Part shown: one piece after another, positions 27,795-36,907 of the stretch
Layout: every line of letters begins with the position of its first letter
Numbering within the stretch: position 1 is the first letter of the stretch
Made by a program: the position numbers and the translations under genes
The notes under the pieces: generated by a model
What the model was told of the DNA's origin: nothing
Seen by the model: the letters and a program-made list of their open reading frames with translations, nothing else
Databases searched by the model: none
Assembly: GCA_964436765.1 (NCBI GenBank)
Contig: CAYTEH010000004.1
Span: forward strand, 4,664 to 68,663
From: CAYTEH01 sp964436765
GTDB lineage: Bacteria > Patescibacteriota > Gracilibacteria > Peribacterales > Peribacteraceae
DNA length: 64,000 nt
Direction of reading: 5' to 3'

Positions 27795-30700
27795 CTATTC
27801 TCTATTTTTCCTGCGCCTCATCGCCACCACCGCCCCCACGTACCCCGATCCCCCGGATGCCAAAAGACTAAGGAGGAAAAACTCCGGCAGATGCATACCG
27901 GTATCGGCCGATACTTCCTGCTCTCCCCTACCCAGAGATGCCGCAAGTTCCAGGCCCATTTCTTCAGACGTGGCGGGTACCGTTGATTGAACTATATTTT
28001 TATACGTCACCTTGGGTTTTAAGGCAGATTTTTTGTTTTTTGAAGTAGATGACTTTTTAGATTTAGTCGCATTTGAAGAGTAATTTTGAGTACATATATT
28101 TTGCTCATGAGGAGTAGGTTCACTCGTGATGCAAAATTCACCAGAAGCGGTGAGCGAGTATGCCATACCTAACTTTATTTTTGGATACATTATTTGATCA
28201 ATAATCGTGCCATTAGGTGCGCTGATCGTGACGGTATCGCCATCGTTATTGAGCTGCACTTTGGAACCGGTCAGCGGGATGGCCACCCAATCCCCAGCAT
28301 CGATTGTGAGTGACCCCGAGTAACTCCACGGCTTACTGCCTGCGCCGGGCGCATCGTCAATGATCAAACCATGAAGCGGGATGGGGGCATCCGACGTATT
28401 GAAGATCTCAATCCATTCATCCTCGCCTGCAGCCGGAACGGGATAGACTTCACTGATCACGATGCCGTCCATCGAGACCGTCTCCCGGACCTGCAACACC
28501 TCACCGGATCCGGCTGCGGACATGACTACCATTGCATCTTTGTTTCCCCAGTGACCTTTCTTTCCTACCTTCGCCTGCACCTGGAGATCCAGGTACAGCT
28601 GCTTCTTCGTAAAATCATACGTCTCATACACGGATGCCATACCGTCCCTGAGAATCTGCTCCTGGACAGCCACTCCAGAGGCATAGACGTACGCAAGCAG
28701 GCGTCCATACGAATCCTGCTTTTCCGTATCAAATTCTAGTTCGATTTTTTTGTTTTCAATCAGGGACGATAGATAATTTTTCGATTCCAAACCCATGGCA
28801 ATTTCGAAGGGGTTTGTATGATGCGTTTCGGGCGCATCGATGCCGATGAAGCGCACTCGCGCCGAGCCCGTGCCTCCCACTGGACTCTGCATGCCTTTGC
28901 GGAAGAAGACATCGATCGTGTCACCATCGATTACATTCACCAAGTCGACTTCAACCCTGATATTGCTCGACACAGAGCCATAAATCACGTTCTCACGTGC
29001 GTCTTTCCACTGAATGGACGACACAATCTCGCCCACGGCCGTCCGGAGGGAGACGCTCCCCGAACTGTTCGTGAGCGTCAGCCTGGACTGCGAATCGGGT
29101 ATGCGAACCGCCTGACCTGCGCCGACAATAATGCCCTCCAGCGGGAACGATTTGGTCCCGGCGCGCAGGTACAGGCCTGCCAGGTCAGTCGCCGCCTGAG
29201 CGCCATTGAATAGCTCCACCCACTCGTTGCCCGAGTCGGCCCCGGAGGGGTTGGGAAGAACGGCGGAGATGGAGATTCCGGATGGCCAGATGGTCAGATG
29301 GTCAGTCGAAAGGAGCTCCGGCGCCGACGAGGATGTGCGGCTCACGGAGGGCGACTGACTTGGGCTCTGTATAGTGTCACTTTGCTTTTGCAGTACACGA
29401 ATCTTCAGCTCTTGTTTCACCGTAGTACCACAGTAACTCATCGCTTCCATGGTCACCTGGTACTCCCCCACCGTCCCGAATGTGTGACTGGGCGGGTTGC
29501 ACGTCTGAGCCGAGGTACCGTCGCCGAAGTCATACCGGCAGCTGACCGGGAGCGAGATTCCCTCGGGGGTCACCGTCTGCAGGTTGATCGAGACCGAGCT
29601 CTCCCCTTCCTGGGTGCCAGACTGGATGTTCATAGTTGGATTCCATCCAGCATTGGAGTTGGCTGTGCCCGGAGTCGGCGCACAGTACGGTTGGAGGCCC
29701 GCCGCGGCATCACTGAGCCCGTACGTCACGTTCTCGGGCAATGCAGGGAATAAGAGGGCCTGGACCGTCATCCCATCACGCTGCAACGCCAATTCCCCTC
29801 CTCCGTGGCTGAGCGCAAACAGTCCGTCTGCGCGGGCTTTCACCAGGTATTCACCTGCAAGAATGGCCCCGGAAAGAGCAAAAGTCTTCGCAGTCCGTAT
29901 GTTCCGGATCGACCAGCCTGCAAGATCGACCGGTTCCTGCCCGGAATTCCAGAGTTCGATCCATTGGTTCTCGTCTGAACCACTGGGGTCAGGGAGCAGT
30001 TCGCTGATAAAGACACGCGGAAGAGCAGTGGAGGATGTACTTGAAGAGGATTCAGAGGATAAAAAGGATAGAGAGGATGCAAAGGATGACAACACTTGCG
30101 ATTGATATGAAAATGATGAACTTTGACTCTCAGAAGTCGACGATAAAGAAGCGGAAGAGGACGATGAACCAGACAGAGAAGAGGAACTACTAGAAGCAAC
30201 ATTATTGTTCGGATTTTGTGAATTATGAATGGGCTCTATTGCAATTTCTATTCCCTCAGAAATATTGGAATTTTTGTCGACGGATTGGAGAAGAATCGTA
30301 TACGGAATTTCTTGATCAATAAAAGTGAACAGATATCCAGTTGCAGTCGCTCCTAATCGAATGATTCCGGACCCGGCGAGGGGTGGCGGTGCGATCGTGA
30401 TGACCTGGCTCTGAAGATCCAATGACCGGCTCGGGGTCCAACTGAGTTCGATGGACCTATCGGTACCGATGTCCGTGACTTCGGCTTCAATATCGGTCGC
30501 TTCGAAGGGAGGGAACGTATCGACGGACGGGCCCGTGCCATTAGCTGCACCAGGAGTGGCAAAGAGCGGTGCGCCATCATCGTTATTGAGGAACGTGGTC
30601 GCCGTCTGCCAGTTGGACTGTAGATTGCCCGGCAGGCCTGCGTGGATCCGCTCCATACTGGCTTTGGAGGCGGGAGCGGATGGATTGGATCCGGCAAACG

Positions 30701-31127
30701 GCGCGCCGACGCCGTCATCCACCTCGTCGCGGACGAGACCCGAGGCATCGCGCAGCCGGAGCAGGAGCTTGGTATTGGCGAGCGTGAGTCCCGGAGCCAC
30801 AAAGTCCGGTTCAACCCCGAGCCTGGACTCGGCTTCCTGCCAGCGGGAAAGCACCAAAAACGCGCCGGAATTGACCAGTGTGCCTGTTCCAAAGCGATAG
30901 AGCGTTACCTCCGCGCCGGCACCGTTCATGCCCGTAAGCGTCCACCCGTCCAGGGACTCAGTCACCTGCGAGCCGGATCCCGTGGACGTCAGCTCGATCC
31001 ACTCGTCCGATGTGCTTTTGTCGGAACCCGCCCACAGCACCTCGTTTATAGCGATCGCCGCAAGCACCCGGAGCGGCAGGAAAGCGCACAGGATACACAG
31101 AGCCGTCAGGAACATGCGCCGTTGCAT
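27795..31127 (-). CDS. Exported lamin-tail / PKD / staphylococcal-nuclease fusion with C-terminal anchor
   Basis: ATG 31127 gives a signal peptide (MFLTALCILCAFLPLRVLA). In order: lamin-tail domain (LTD) 1 about 20-200, Ser-rich linker about 316-365, LTD 2 about 372-490, PKD about 525-600 (CRYDFGDGT), LTD 3 about 615-715, staphylococcal-nuclease domain about 725-865, LTD 4 about 885-1000, and a hydrophobic segment with an RRRKN tail. The nuclease keeps its key residues: Asp in VIDGDT, Arg and Asp/Glu in RFIGIDAPET, and Arg in YGRLLAYVY. It should be an active surface-anchored nuclease, possibly used to scavenge nucleotides from external DNA (inference). Near residue 610 it contains an 18-bp sequence also found in the intergenic DNA before pheS. 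Confidence 0.85.
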   Translation of the reverse strand: MQRRMFLTALCILCAFLPLRVLAAIAINEVLWAGSDKSTSDEWIELTSTGSGSQVTESLDGWTLTGMNGAGAEVTLYRFGTGTLVNSGAFLVLSRWQEAESRLGVEPDFVAPGLTLANTKLLLRLRDASGLVRDEVDDGVGAPFAGSNPSAPASKASMERIHAGLPGNLQSNWQTATTFLNNDDGAPLFATPGAANGTGPSVDTFPPFEATDIEAEVTDIGTDRSIELSWTPSRSLDLQSQVITIAPPPLAGSGIIRLGATATGYLFTFIDQEIPYTILLQSVDKNSNISEGIEIAIEPIHNSQNPNNNVASSSSSSLSGSSSSSASLSSTSESQSSSFSYQSQVLSSFASSLSFLSSESSSSTSSTALPRVFISELLPDPSGSDENQWIELWNSGQEPVDLAGWSIRNIRTAKTFALSGAILAGEYLVKARADGLFALSHGGGELALQRDGMTVQALLFPALPENVTYGLSDAAAGLQPYCAPTPGTANSNAGWNPTMNIQSGTQEGESSVSINLQTVTPEGISLPVSCRYDFGDGTSAQTCNPPSHTFGTVGEYQVTMEAMSYCGTTVKQELKIRVLQKQSDTIQSPSQSPSVSRTSSSAPELLSTDHLTIWPSGISISAVLPNPSGADSGNEWVELFNGAQAATDLAGLYLRAGTKSFPLEGIIVGAGQAVRIPDSQSRLTLTNSSGSVSLRTAVGEIVSSIQWKDARENVIYGSVSSNIRVEVDLVNVIDGDTIDVFFRKGMQSPVGGTGSARVRFIGIDAPETHHTNPFEIAMGLESKNYLSSLIENKKIELEFDTEKQDSYGRLLAYVYASGVAVQEQILRDGMASVYETYDFTKKQLYLDLQVQAKVGKKGHWGNKDAMVVMSAAGSGEVLQVRETVSMDGIVISEVYPVPAAGEDEWIEIFNTSDAPIPLHGLIIDDAPGAGSKPWSYSGSLTIDAGDWVAIPLTGSKVQLNNDGDTVTISAPNGTIIDQIMYPKIKLGMAYSLTASGEFCITSEPTPHEQNICTQNYSSNATKSKKSSTSKNKKSALKPKVTYKNIVQSTVPATSEEMGLELAASLGRGEQEVSADTGMHLPEFFLLSLLASGGSGYVGAVVAMRRRKNRE

Positions 31128-31429
31128 GGGAGGCACAGCCTGAGGCCGGACCATTCCTCACGGGAGGGCATCCGGATACGATCACGTGGAACAACAGTGA
31201 CTTTTCCTCTGCCAGAAGAGACATCCGGACGTTCTGCCTCGATGTGGAACAGGCATGCTCGACAGGGCATGAACGGGGTGTACACTGGCCCCATTCCCCC
31301 ATGCTTTTCCTCGCTTCTCTCCTCAGGCTTTTGACTCCCAGGCGCTTTGCATTCGCACGAATTTCCGTGCGACGGGCGCTGCGGTAACAGGAAAACGTGG
31401 GCGGTTCCCTTTTCCTGCCCCCATGATTT
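31128..31429. other. Divergent intergenic region
   Basis: This holds the promoters of the nuclease gene (left) and rny (right). TACACT at 31281-31286 is the best plus-strand -10. A 28-codon ORF (31301-31387, MLFLASLLRLLTPRRFAFAR...) follows it and could be a leader peptide, but there is no support beyond position. No RNA gene recognised. Confidence 0.4.
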
Positions 31430-32986
31430 ATGGATTCCATCATCGTCTTGCTCGCACTGCTTGCGGGCACCGCACTCGGAGTGCTTTTAGGCTGGCTGTG
31501 GTTTTCGCAAGGTAAGAAGATTTCGGCTGCGATGCAGTCGCAGATCGAAGAGAAACAGCGCCAGGCCGCGAAGCTCGACGCCAAGTTAAACGAAGCCCGC
31601 GCGCAGATCCGCTCCGCCGAGTCGGAGGCGAAGGCCACTGCCAAGGAAATATTGAGCGAGGCCCGCATCCAGGCCAGCGAAATGGAGGCGAAACTGGAGA
31701 AGGAACAGGGCCGCGTGGAAGAGAAAGAGCGCAGCCTCGACGAGAAAGTGAAGGAAGTGGAACGCCAGCGCTCCGCTGCGCATCAGCTGCAGAAGGACCT
31801 GGAGGAAATGAAAACCGAACTCTCCGTCGCCAGCGCCAAGCACCGTGAAGCACTGGAAAAGGCTGCCAAGCTCACCGAGGACGAAGCGAAAAAGCAGCTG
31901 TGGACGGAAATTGAGAAGGAGTTCTCCTCGCACTTCGCCGCGCAGATCAAGCTGAAGAAAGAAGAGATGGAGGGAGAAGCCGAGGAAAAAGCGAAGAATC
32001 TGATGGCAGAGGCCATGCAGCGCTATGCTTCGGAAGTGGCGAGCGAATCCACCGCCACCGTGGTGCAGCTCCCGAGCGACGATATCAAGGGCAAGATCAT
32101 CGGCAAGGAAGGCCGCAACATCATCGCGTTCGAATCCGCGACGGGCGTCGATGTGATCATCGACGACACCCCCGGCGCCATCGTGCTCTCGGGCTTCGAT
32201 CTGGTGCGCCGCTACGTCGCCAAGCTCGCGATGGAGAAGCTCATCCAGGACGGACGCATCCAGCCGGCGAGAATCGAGGAAATCGTCGTGAAGGTGAAGG
32301 AGCAGGTGGGCAAGATGATGCTTGAGTTCGGCAAACGCGCGACCGAGGAGCTGGGCATCCAGGGCTACCCGCAGGACCTGCTCAAGATCATCGGCCGCCT
32401 GCGTTTCCGCACCAGCTACGGCCAGAACGTGCTGAAGCACTCCGTCGAAATGGCCCACCTCGGCCGCATGATGGCCGAGGAAATCGGCTGCGACGCGAGC
32501 ATCGTGGTGGAAGGCTGCCTCCTGCACGATATCGGCAAGGCGCTGGACCACGAGGTCACCGGCACGCACGTCGAGATCGGCGTGGAGATCTGCAAGCGCT
32601 TCAAGGTGCGCCCCGAGGTGATCCACTGCGTGGCAGCGCACCACGAAGACATCCCCATGGCCACGCCCGAAGCCTTCGTGGTGGCTGCTGCTGACGCCAT
32701 CTCCGGCGCGCGGCCGGGTGCCCGCAGGGAATCGATCGAGGAATACTTCAAGCGCCTCCGCGCTCTGGAAGACGTCGCCAAGGGGTTCGAGGGCGTGCAG
32801 CGTGCCTTCGCCATCTCGGCGGGCCGCGAAGTGCGCGTGTTCGTGGATACCAAGCGCATCGACGACCTCACCCAGGAGAAACTCGCCAAAGACATCGCCA
32901 AGAAGATCGAGGGCGAGCTCACCTACCCCGGCGTGATCAAGGTGAATGTCATTCGAGAACGTCGGATTGAAGAGTTAGCAAAATAG
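31430..32986 (+). CDS. rny: Ribonuclease Y
   Basis: RNase Y is a membrane-anchored endoribonuclease that starts mRNA decay. The 518-residue product has the standard order and length: N-terminal membrane helix (about 4-23), long coiled coil (30-185), KH domain (about 205-260, KGKIIGKEGRNIIAFE) and HD domain (about 335-430) with the metal-binding LLHDIGKALDHE and AAHHEDIP. The C-terminus ends VIRERRIEELAK. The gene stands alone. A 9-bp GC hairpin at 33004-33029 follows the stop. Confidence 0.95.
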   Translation: MDSIIVLLALLAGTALGVLLGWLWFSQGKKISAAMQSQIEEKQRQAAKLDAKLNEARAQIRSAESEAKATAKEILSEARIQASEMEAKLEKEQGRVEEKERSLDEKVKEVERQRSAAHQLQKDLEEMKTELSVASAKHREALEKAAKLTEDEAKKQLWTEIEKEFSSHFAAQIKLKKEEMEGEAEEKAKNLMAEAMQRYASEVASESTATVVQLPSDDIKGKIIGKEGRNIIAFESATGVDVIIDDTPGAIVLSGFDLVRRYVAKLAMEKLIQDGRIQPARIEEIVVKVKEQVGKMMLEFGKRATEELGIQGYPQDLLKIIGRLRFRTSYGQNVLKHSVEMAHLGRMMAEEIGCDASIVVEGCLLHDIGKALDHEVTGTHVEIGVEICKRFKVRPEVIHCVAAHHEDIPMATPEAFVVAAADAISGARPGARRESIEEYFKRLRALEDVAKGFEGVQRAFAISAGREVRVFVDTKRIDDLTQEKLAKDIAKKIEGELTYPGVIKVNVIRERRIEELAK

Positions 32987-33003
32987 GAGCCTGCCCTGAG
33001 CGA

Positions 33004-33029
33004 GCCCCGCACTTCGAACCGTGCGGGGC
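33004..33029. repeat. Hairpin after rny
   Basis: Arms GCCCCGCAC and GTGCGGGGC surround TTCGAACC, flanked by CTGAGCGAG and GAGTCGAAGGG, the ends of a common REP-like dispersed repeat. There is no T tract, so it may be a processing or stability hairpin instead of a terminator. Confidence 0.7.
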
Positions 33030-33072
33030 GAGTCGAAGGGAGGAATTGGCAAAATAAATATTCGACGTTGTG

Positions 33073-33107
33073 CGCGTAGAGACGTCCCGGCGGGACGTCT
33101 CTACGCG
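33073..33107. repeat. Perfect 17-bp palindrome, GTAGAGACG family
   Basis: Arms CGCGTAGAGACGTCCCG and its complement are separated by one base. A second member with the same GTAGAGACG...CGTCTCTAC outer sequence but a different centre lies at 40357-40391 after tuf. Confidence 0.9.
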
Positions 33108-33191
33108 TTGCCCGTTTGTGTCCAAACGACGGAGTCCCGCGCTTGGCCAGTGACATTCGCGTGGTCATCCCGGAAAAAATACGATAGATTG

Positions 33192-33716
33192 ATGCTCATC
33201 CGTCAGATCTCCGCCACCATCGCGCTGTCGGCAATCATGCTGATCGGCCTCATCGGCTCGGCACACGCACTTACTCCGTACGATGTGTTCGGCGGGCAGG
33301 ATTCGTCGGGTACCGGCGCGGGAGAGCCGCAGGGTGACATGCCCGCCGAGGGACAGCAAAAACCGTACACAGTGATCACAACCGAAGTCTCGCCCGGCTC
33401 ATTTGAAGAAACCACGGTGTATGAGGAGTCGCCAGTGATGGAAGCGCGACCGGCGACAGTGCCCGCACAGAGCGGCACGTCTCAGTCCTCGGACAATACG
33501 ACGGTACCGGCGTTGCCGGCAACCACAGAACAGCCGGTTGCGGGGAACGCCTCAAGCGACGAATCAGCGTTGCAGGAACCTCTGCCGCAGCTGAGCGAAT
33601 CGGCGCCCACGCCGATGCTCAACCTCGTTGCACAGATCGTCTCGATCGTGGCGGTGACGGGCTTTGCCGGGGGCGTGTTCCTGACGCTCCGCAAGCCGCC
33701 GATGCCGGCGGCGTGA
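33192..33716 (+). CDS. Exported, C-terminally anchored small protein
   Basis: The 174-residue product has a signal peptide (MLIRQISATIALSAIMLIG), a Pro/Ser/Thr/Glu-rich low-complexity middle (about 30-140) and a C-terminal membrane helix (LVAQIVSIVAVTGFAGGVFL) with a short basic end. TACGAT at 33180-33185 lies 6 nt before ATG 33192, which is why I choose this start although the ORF can extend to 33021. Single-pass surface protein; function unknown. Confidence 0.65.
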   Translation: MLIRQISATIALSAIMLIGLIGSAHALTPYDVFGGQDSSGTGAGEPQGDMPAEGQQKPYTVITTEVSPGSFEETTVYEESPVMEARPATVPAQSGTSQSSDNTTVPALPATTEQPVAGNASSDESALQEPLPQLSESAPTPMLNLVAQIVSIVAVTGFAGGVFLTLRKPPMPAA

Positions 33717-33757
33717 CGCAATAGAAAAAATATGCGCATGGGCGTACAGTGGTCCCC

Positions 33758-35617
33758 ATGATCACGAACAGGCTCGCATCACTCGCTGTATTCATGGCCG
33801 CTGGGGTTTTCGCCGTAGGATACTGGGCCGGATGGTCACTGCAGGGCCAAACGACGAACGGCACCGCGCCCATCGTGATCAATGACGGCGGAGCGGGATA
33901 CGCAACAACGGGAGCCTGGACGAGACTGACTGCGGGAAATTCCGGCAAGGGTTCGGCCTACATGGCCGGGTACTGGAACGACCTCTCGTATGTGAACCGC
34001 AGGACCGCGACCGCCCCGCAGGCGACCGCCAGCTGGACCTTCCAGAACCTCCAGCCTGGCACCTACGAGGTGCAGGTGATTTGGCCGTACTTCGGCCCGA
34101 GCGTGCAGACAACCGCGTCCTCCTATGCCGTGAAGGCACAGCAAGAGCAGACCTTCCCCGTGAGCCAAAATCAGAACCTGAACGCGCTGCCGGCAAATAA
34201 GGTGGCCGCCGACGGGAGGTTCCGATGGCTGAAACTTGGCAGTTTCTCTCCGAAAAACGGCACGATCACGGTGACGCTCACGGCGGGCGTGGGACTCACG
34301 AGTGCAGATGCGGCACGATTGGTGCGCGCAGGCGATGCCACGCAGGGTACGTCGATGCCGACTGTGCCCCCACCGCCGACAACGCTTCCGCGGACACCGA
34401 CGACCCCTCCGACGCAGAATCGCGTCTCCAGGCAGAACACTCCAGTATCGTCCCGCGCCCCGGTTGCAGTTGCATCGGTGTTCCCCTCCTACCAGGACCA
34501 GTGCTCGCAGGGCGGACCGGGAAAGATGGGGCTCCTCATGAGCATGGACGGCCTGGTGCTCGGGTACACGGCCTTCGATGGCCCCAGCCAGAACGTGAAC
34601 GCCACATCGAAGGTGTTTTTGTACGATGTTGGCACGAAGCAGATACAGCAATTCGGTACACCGTCGGCATATAACATCCTCCAGGGCATGAGCCCGAACG
34701 GCCGCTTCATCCTGGTACGCGAAGGACCTGCCGGAAAAGTCTACGACCGTATGGCCAACACATCGACGACGATCGAAAAGCCCGTGGGACTGGGTTCCAT
34801 CACCGACGACGGGCGCTACGTGGCATACCAGGACCTGACCCAGTGGATGACGAATAGCAGCAACCCACCTCGGGTCGCGCTCCTCGACCGCGAGACGAAC
34901 ACAACGAAGCAGGTGACATCGTCCAGCAACATCGGCGCGCGCCCCGCAGTGAGCGCCGACGGACGGTATGTCGCCTTCGCCCCGCTCCCGCCCCCGTCGC
35001 AATACCAGCCATCGACCATCCAGCTCTTCGATGCCAACACAAACCTGGTCACCGATACGAAGCGCTCCGTCGGCATCAATTACGGTCGCTCCGAGATCCG
35101 GTTCATGCCCACCGGGACACAACCGAACGTGCTTGGATATGCCGAACCGGTGAGCGCCGATGGCAGGGTCCGCATCTATGCAATACCAAGCCCCGCAGCC
35201 GAGCCGCGCAAAGCGCTCTCCACGACCGTGGCCGGGTATGCATCGGTGGAATGGCGGCGCAGCTGGACCCATCAGTTCCTGGACCAGAGCATGCCGCAGT
35301 CGCCGGAGGGGCTGGCAGCCAAGTACACGTACGCCTATACCTACATGGCACCGGGCACAAACACGGTGGACGGTTCCAGCTACGGCATCAACTACACTCC
35401 CCTGGAAACGGCACTGAGCGGCAACGGCCGCAAGGCGGCGTACGTCCTCGCCCGGGGCGACGTTCGCGAGGGTAACAAAGTGACCAACGTCTACTATTAC
35501 GACCGCGACACGAAGACTCAGTCGCTGGTCGCGTCCGCCCCGGCAGGCTGCAAATTCGCGCCTGCACGACCGAGCCAGTGGTCTGCGGCGATGCTCGAGA
35601 CGATCCTGCCGAAATAA
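33758..35617 (+). CDS. Exported golvesin-like plus WD40/TolB-like propeller protein
   Basis: The 619-residue product has a signal segment (residues 4-25), then a beta-sandwich (about 35-190) resembling golvesin/Xly carbohydrate-binding modules (GAWTRLTAGNSGKGSAYMAG, NLQPGTYEVQVIWPYF). A Pro/Thr linker (about 205-240) and a propeller (about 245-600) follow, with TolB-like blades such as GSITDDGRYVAYQDL and RPAVSADGRYVAFAPL. TACAGT lies 7 nt before ATG 33758 (leaderless type). It probably binds an extracellular polymer; the ligand is unknown. Domain names rest on pattern only. Confidence 0.65.
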   Translation: MITNRLASLAVFMAAGVFAVGYWAGWSLQGQTTNGTAPIVINDGGAGYATTGAWTRLTAGNSGKGSAYMAGYWNDLSYVNRRTATAPQATASWTFQNLQPGTYEVQVIWPYFGPSVQTTASSYAVKAQQEQTFPVSQNQNLNALPANKVAADGRFRWLKLGSFSPKNGTITVTLTAGVGLTSADAARLVRAGDATQGTSMPTVPPPPTTLPRTPTTPPTQNRVSRQNTPVSSRAPVAVASVFPSYQDQCSQGGPGKMGLLMSMDGLVLGYTAFDGPSQNVNATSKVFLYDVGTKQIQQFGTPSAYNILQGMSPNGRFILVREGPAGKVYDRMANTSTTIEKPVGLGSITDDGRYVAYQDLTQWMTNSSNPPRVALLDRETNTTKQVTSSSNIGARPAVSADGRYVAFAPLPPPSQYQPSTIQLFDANTNLVTDTKRSVGINYGRSEIRFMPTGTQPNVLGYAEPVSADGRVRIYAIPSPAAEPRKALSTTVAGYASVEWRRSWTHQFLDQSMPQSPEGLAAKYTYAYTYMAPGTNTVDGSSYGINYTPLETALSGNGRKAAYVLARGDVREGNKVTNVYYYDRDTKTQSLVASAPAGCKFAPARPSQWSAAMLETILPK

Positions 35618-35696
35618 GCGACATTTTTCTGGCCAGAGGCATGAAAGACCATGCGCAGTCGAGGTGTCATCGGCGTCAACTGACCCGGTGACAACG

Positions 35697-35728
35697 AAGA
35701 AGAGGCGCACGCCGCTCCTCTTTTTATT
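35697..35728. terminator. Terminator hairpin between convergent genes
   Basis: An imperfect stem (AAGAGGCG with CGCTCCTCTT) followed by T5 on the plus strand ends the propeller gene and overlaps the mutY stop. Confidence 0.6.
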
Positions 35729-36812
35729 TCTTCAGGGCATATCGAGTCCCCTCCCTGGCAACGAGGGAATCTTGAACAAGTTTATTGATCAGTTTTTGAA
35801 GCCATGGCTTGTGCTCTTTTGACCAATCGATCGCCACTTCTTTTCCAATGGTTTCCAGTGCCAGGCCCTTCGGCGCATCGCGCAACGCCTCGACCACTCG
35901 CCCGCGAAAGATGCGGTTTGGGACGAAGGTCGAGCCGACGTAGCGACCAGGTTCCAATCTCTTCTGACTGGAGACCGAGACGCGCGCGCCGCGCGTCTTT
36001 ACAAACATCTCACGCGTCGTCTTGCAGATACCTCTTGCAGTGAGCGGGCAGATGTCCCATTTGGGATTATTTTTCGTCTGCACGAGCGAACCGTAATCCA
36101 TCAACGCCGCGTGCCAGTCGGCTGTGCTCGTGGAAGAAAAACCTAACGGTTTTCCTTCCACGGACCATCCTTTCCCTTTGTGGAGCCCTGCAGTCGCGGG
36201 ACCCACGAGACCCGCGCTTTCGGACAATTGTTTCATTTGCATGTCATATCCCATGACAACAGACAAAATTTCTCCGGCCAAATCCAATAAATACTGATCA
36301 TCTTTTTTCCAAGATCCATCCGCGTTCTCAGGTCCGACGAATGTACGATGCAGAATCCTCCGGATGTTCGTATCGATACACGGGGTTGGGATATTGAATG
36401 CGAAGTTGCGGACGGCTCCCGCAGTGTAATGGCCGATGCCTTTGATGCTGAGCAGCTGATCGAAATCGCTCGGGAACACGCCGCCGAATTCATCGATGAT
36501 GACGCGCGCCGCGTCCCGCAACCTCAGAGCCCTGCTGTTATACCCCATCCCCCGCCACGCGATGAGGATTTGCGCATTGGATGCCGCCGCCAAAGACTCG
36601 AGAGTCGGGAAGGTACGGAGGAAGTTCTTGAACGTGATGATGACGCGCGGCACCTGCGTCTGCTGCAGCATGATCTCGGAGACGAGCACCATGTATGCGC
36701 GCTGCGTGTCGTCGGAAACGTCGAGGTCGCGCCACGGGAGCTCACGCTTGTGACGTACATACCAGGATCGGATTTCTTGCACGAAGAGCCGGATACGTTC
36801 GTCACGTCGCAT
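35724..36812 (-). CDS. mutY: A/G-specific adenine glycosylase with degenerate Fe-S motif
   Basis: MutY removes adenine mispaired with 8-oxoguanine. The 362-residue product has the catalytic Glu in SEIMLQQTQV, the HhH motif LSIKGIGHYTAGAV and the catalytic Asp in CIDTNIRRIL. The Fe-S loop, normally C-x6-C-x2-C-x5-C, reads QTKNNPKWDICPLTARGIC, so only the last two cysteines remain. About 30 extra residues (LVGPATAGLHKGKGWSVEGK onward) precede ADWHAALMDYG and are encoded by a palindromic segment at 36129-36162. ATG 36812 is chosen because TAGAAT lies 8 nt upstream; a GTG at 36818 is possible. Confidence 0.85.
   Translation of the reverse strand: MRRDERIRLFVQEIRSWYVRHKRELPWRDLDVSDDTQRAYMVLVSEIMLQQTQVPRVIITFKNFLRTFPTLESLAAASNAQILIAWRGMGYNSRALRLRDAARVIIDEFGGVFPSDFDQLLSIKGIGHYTAGAVRNFAFNIPTPCIDTNIRRILHRTFVGPENADGSWKKDDQYLLDLAGEILSVVMGYDMQMKQLSESAGLVGPATAGLHKGKGWSVEGKPLGFSSTSTADWHAALMDYGSLVQTKNNPKWDICPLTARGICKTTREMFVKTRGARVSVSSQKRLEPGRYVGSTFVPNRIFRGRVVEALRDAPKGLALETIGKEVAIDWSKEHKPWLQKLINKLVQDSLVAREGTRYALKK
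36129..36162. repeat. In-frame palindrome inside mutY
   Basis: The 15-nt arms CGTGGAAGAAAAACC and GGTTTTCCTTCCACG pair at 14 of 15 positions around TAAC. The same element, expanded in the middle, lies in the intergenic DNA after rpsJ (40875-40986), including the following CGGACC(A/C)TCCTTTCCCT. Confidence 0.8.
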
Positions 36813-36907
36813 GCACACCTATTCTAGATCACGACACAAAAAACCAGGAATTTGGCTGCTGACACTGGGATTTCCTTCATGGGAAGGACTATGATCTTCG
36901 CTCATCC

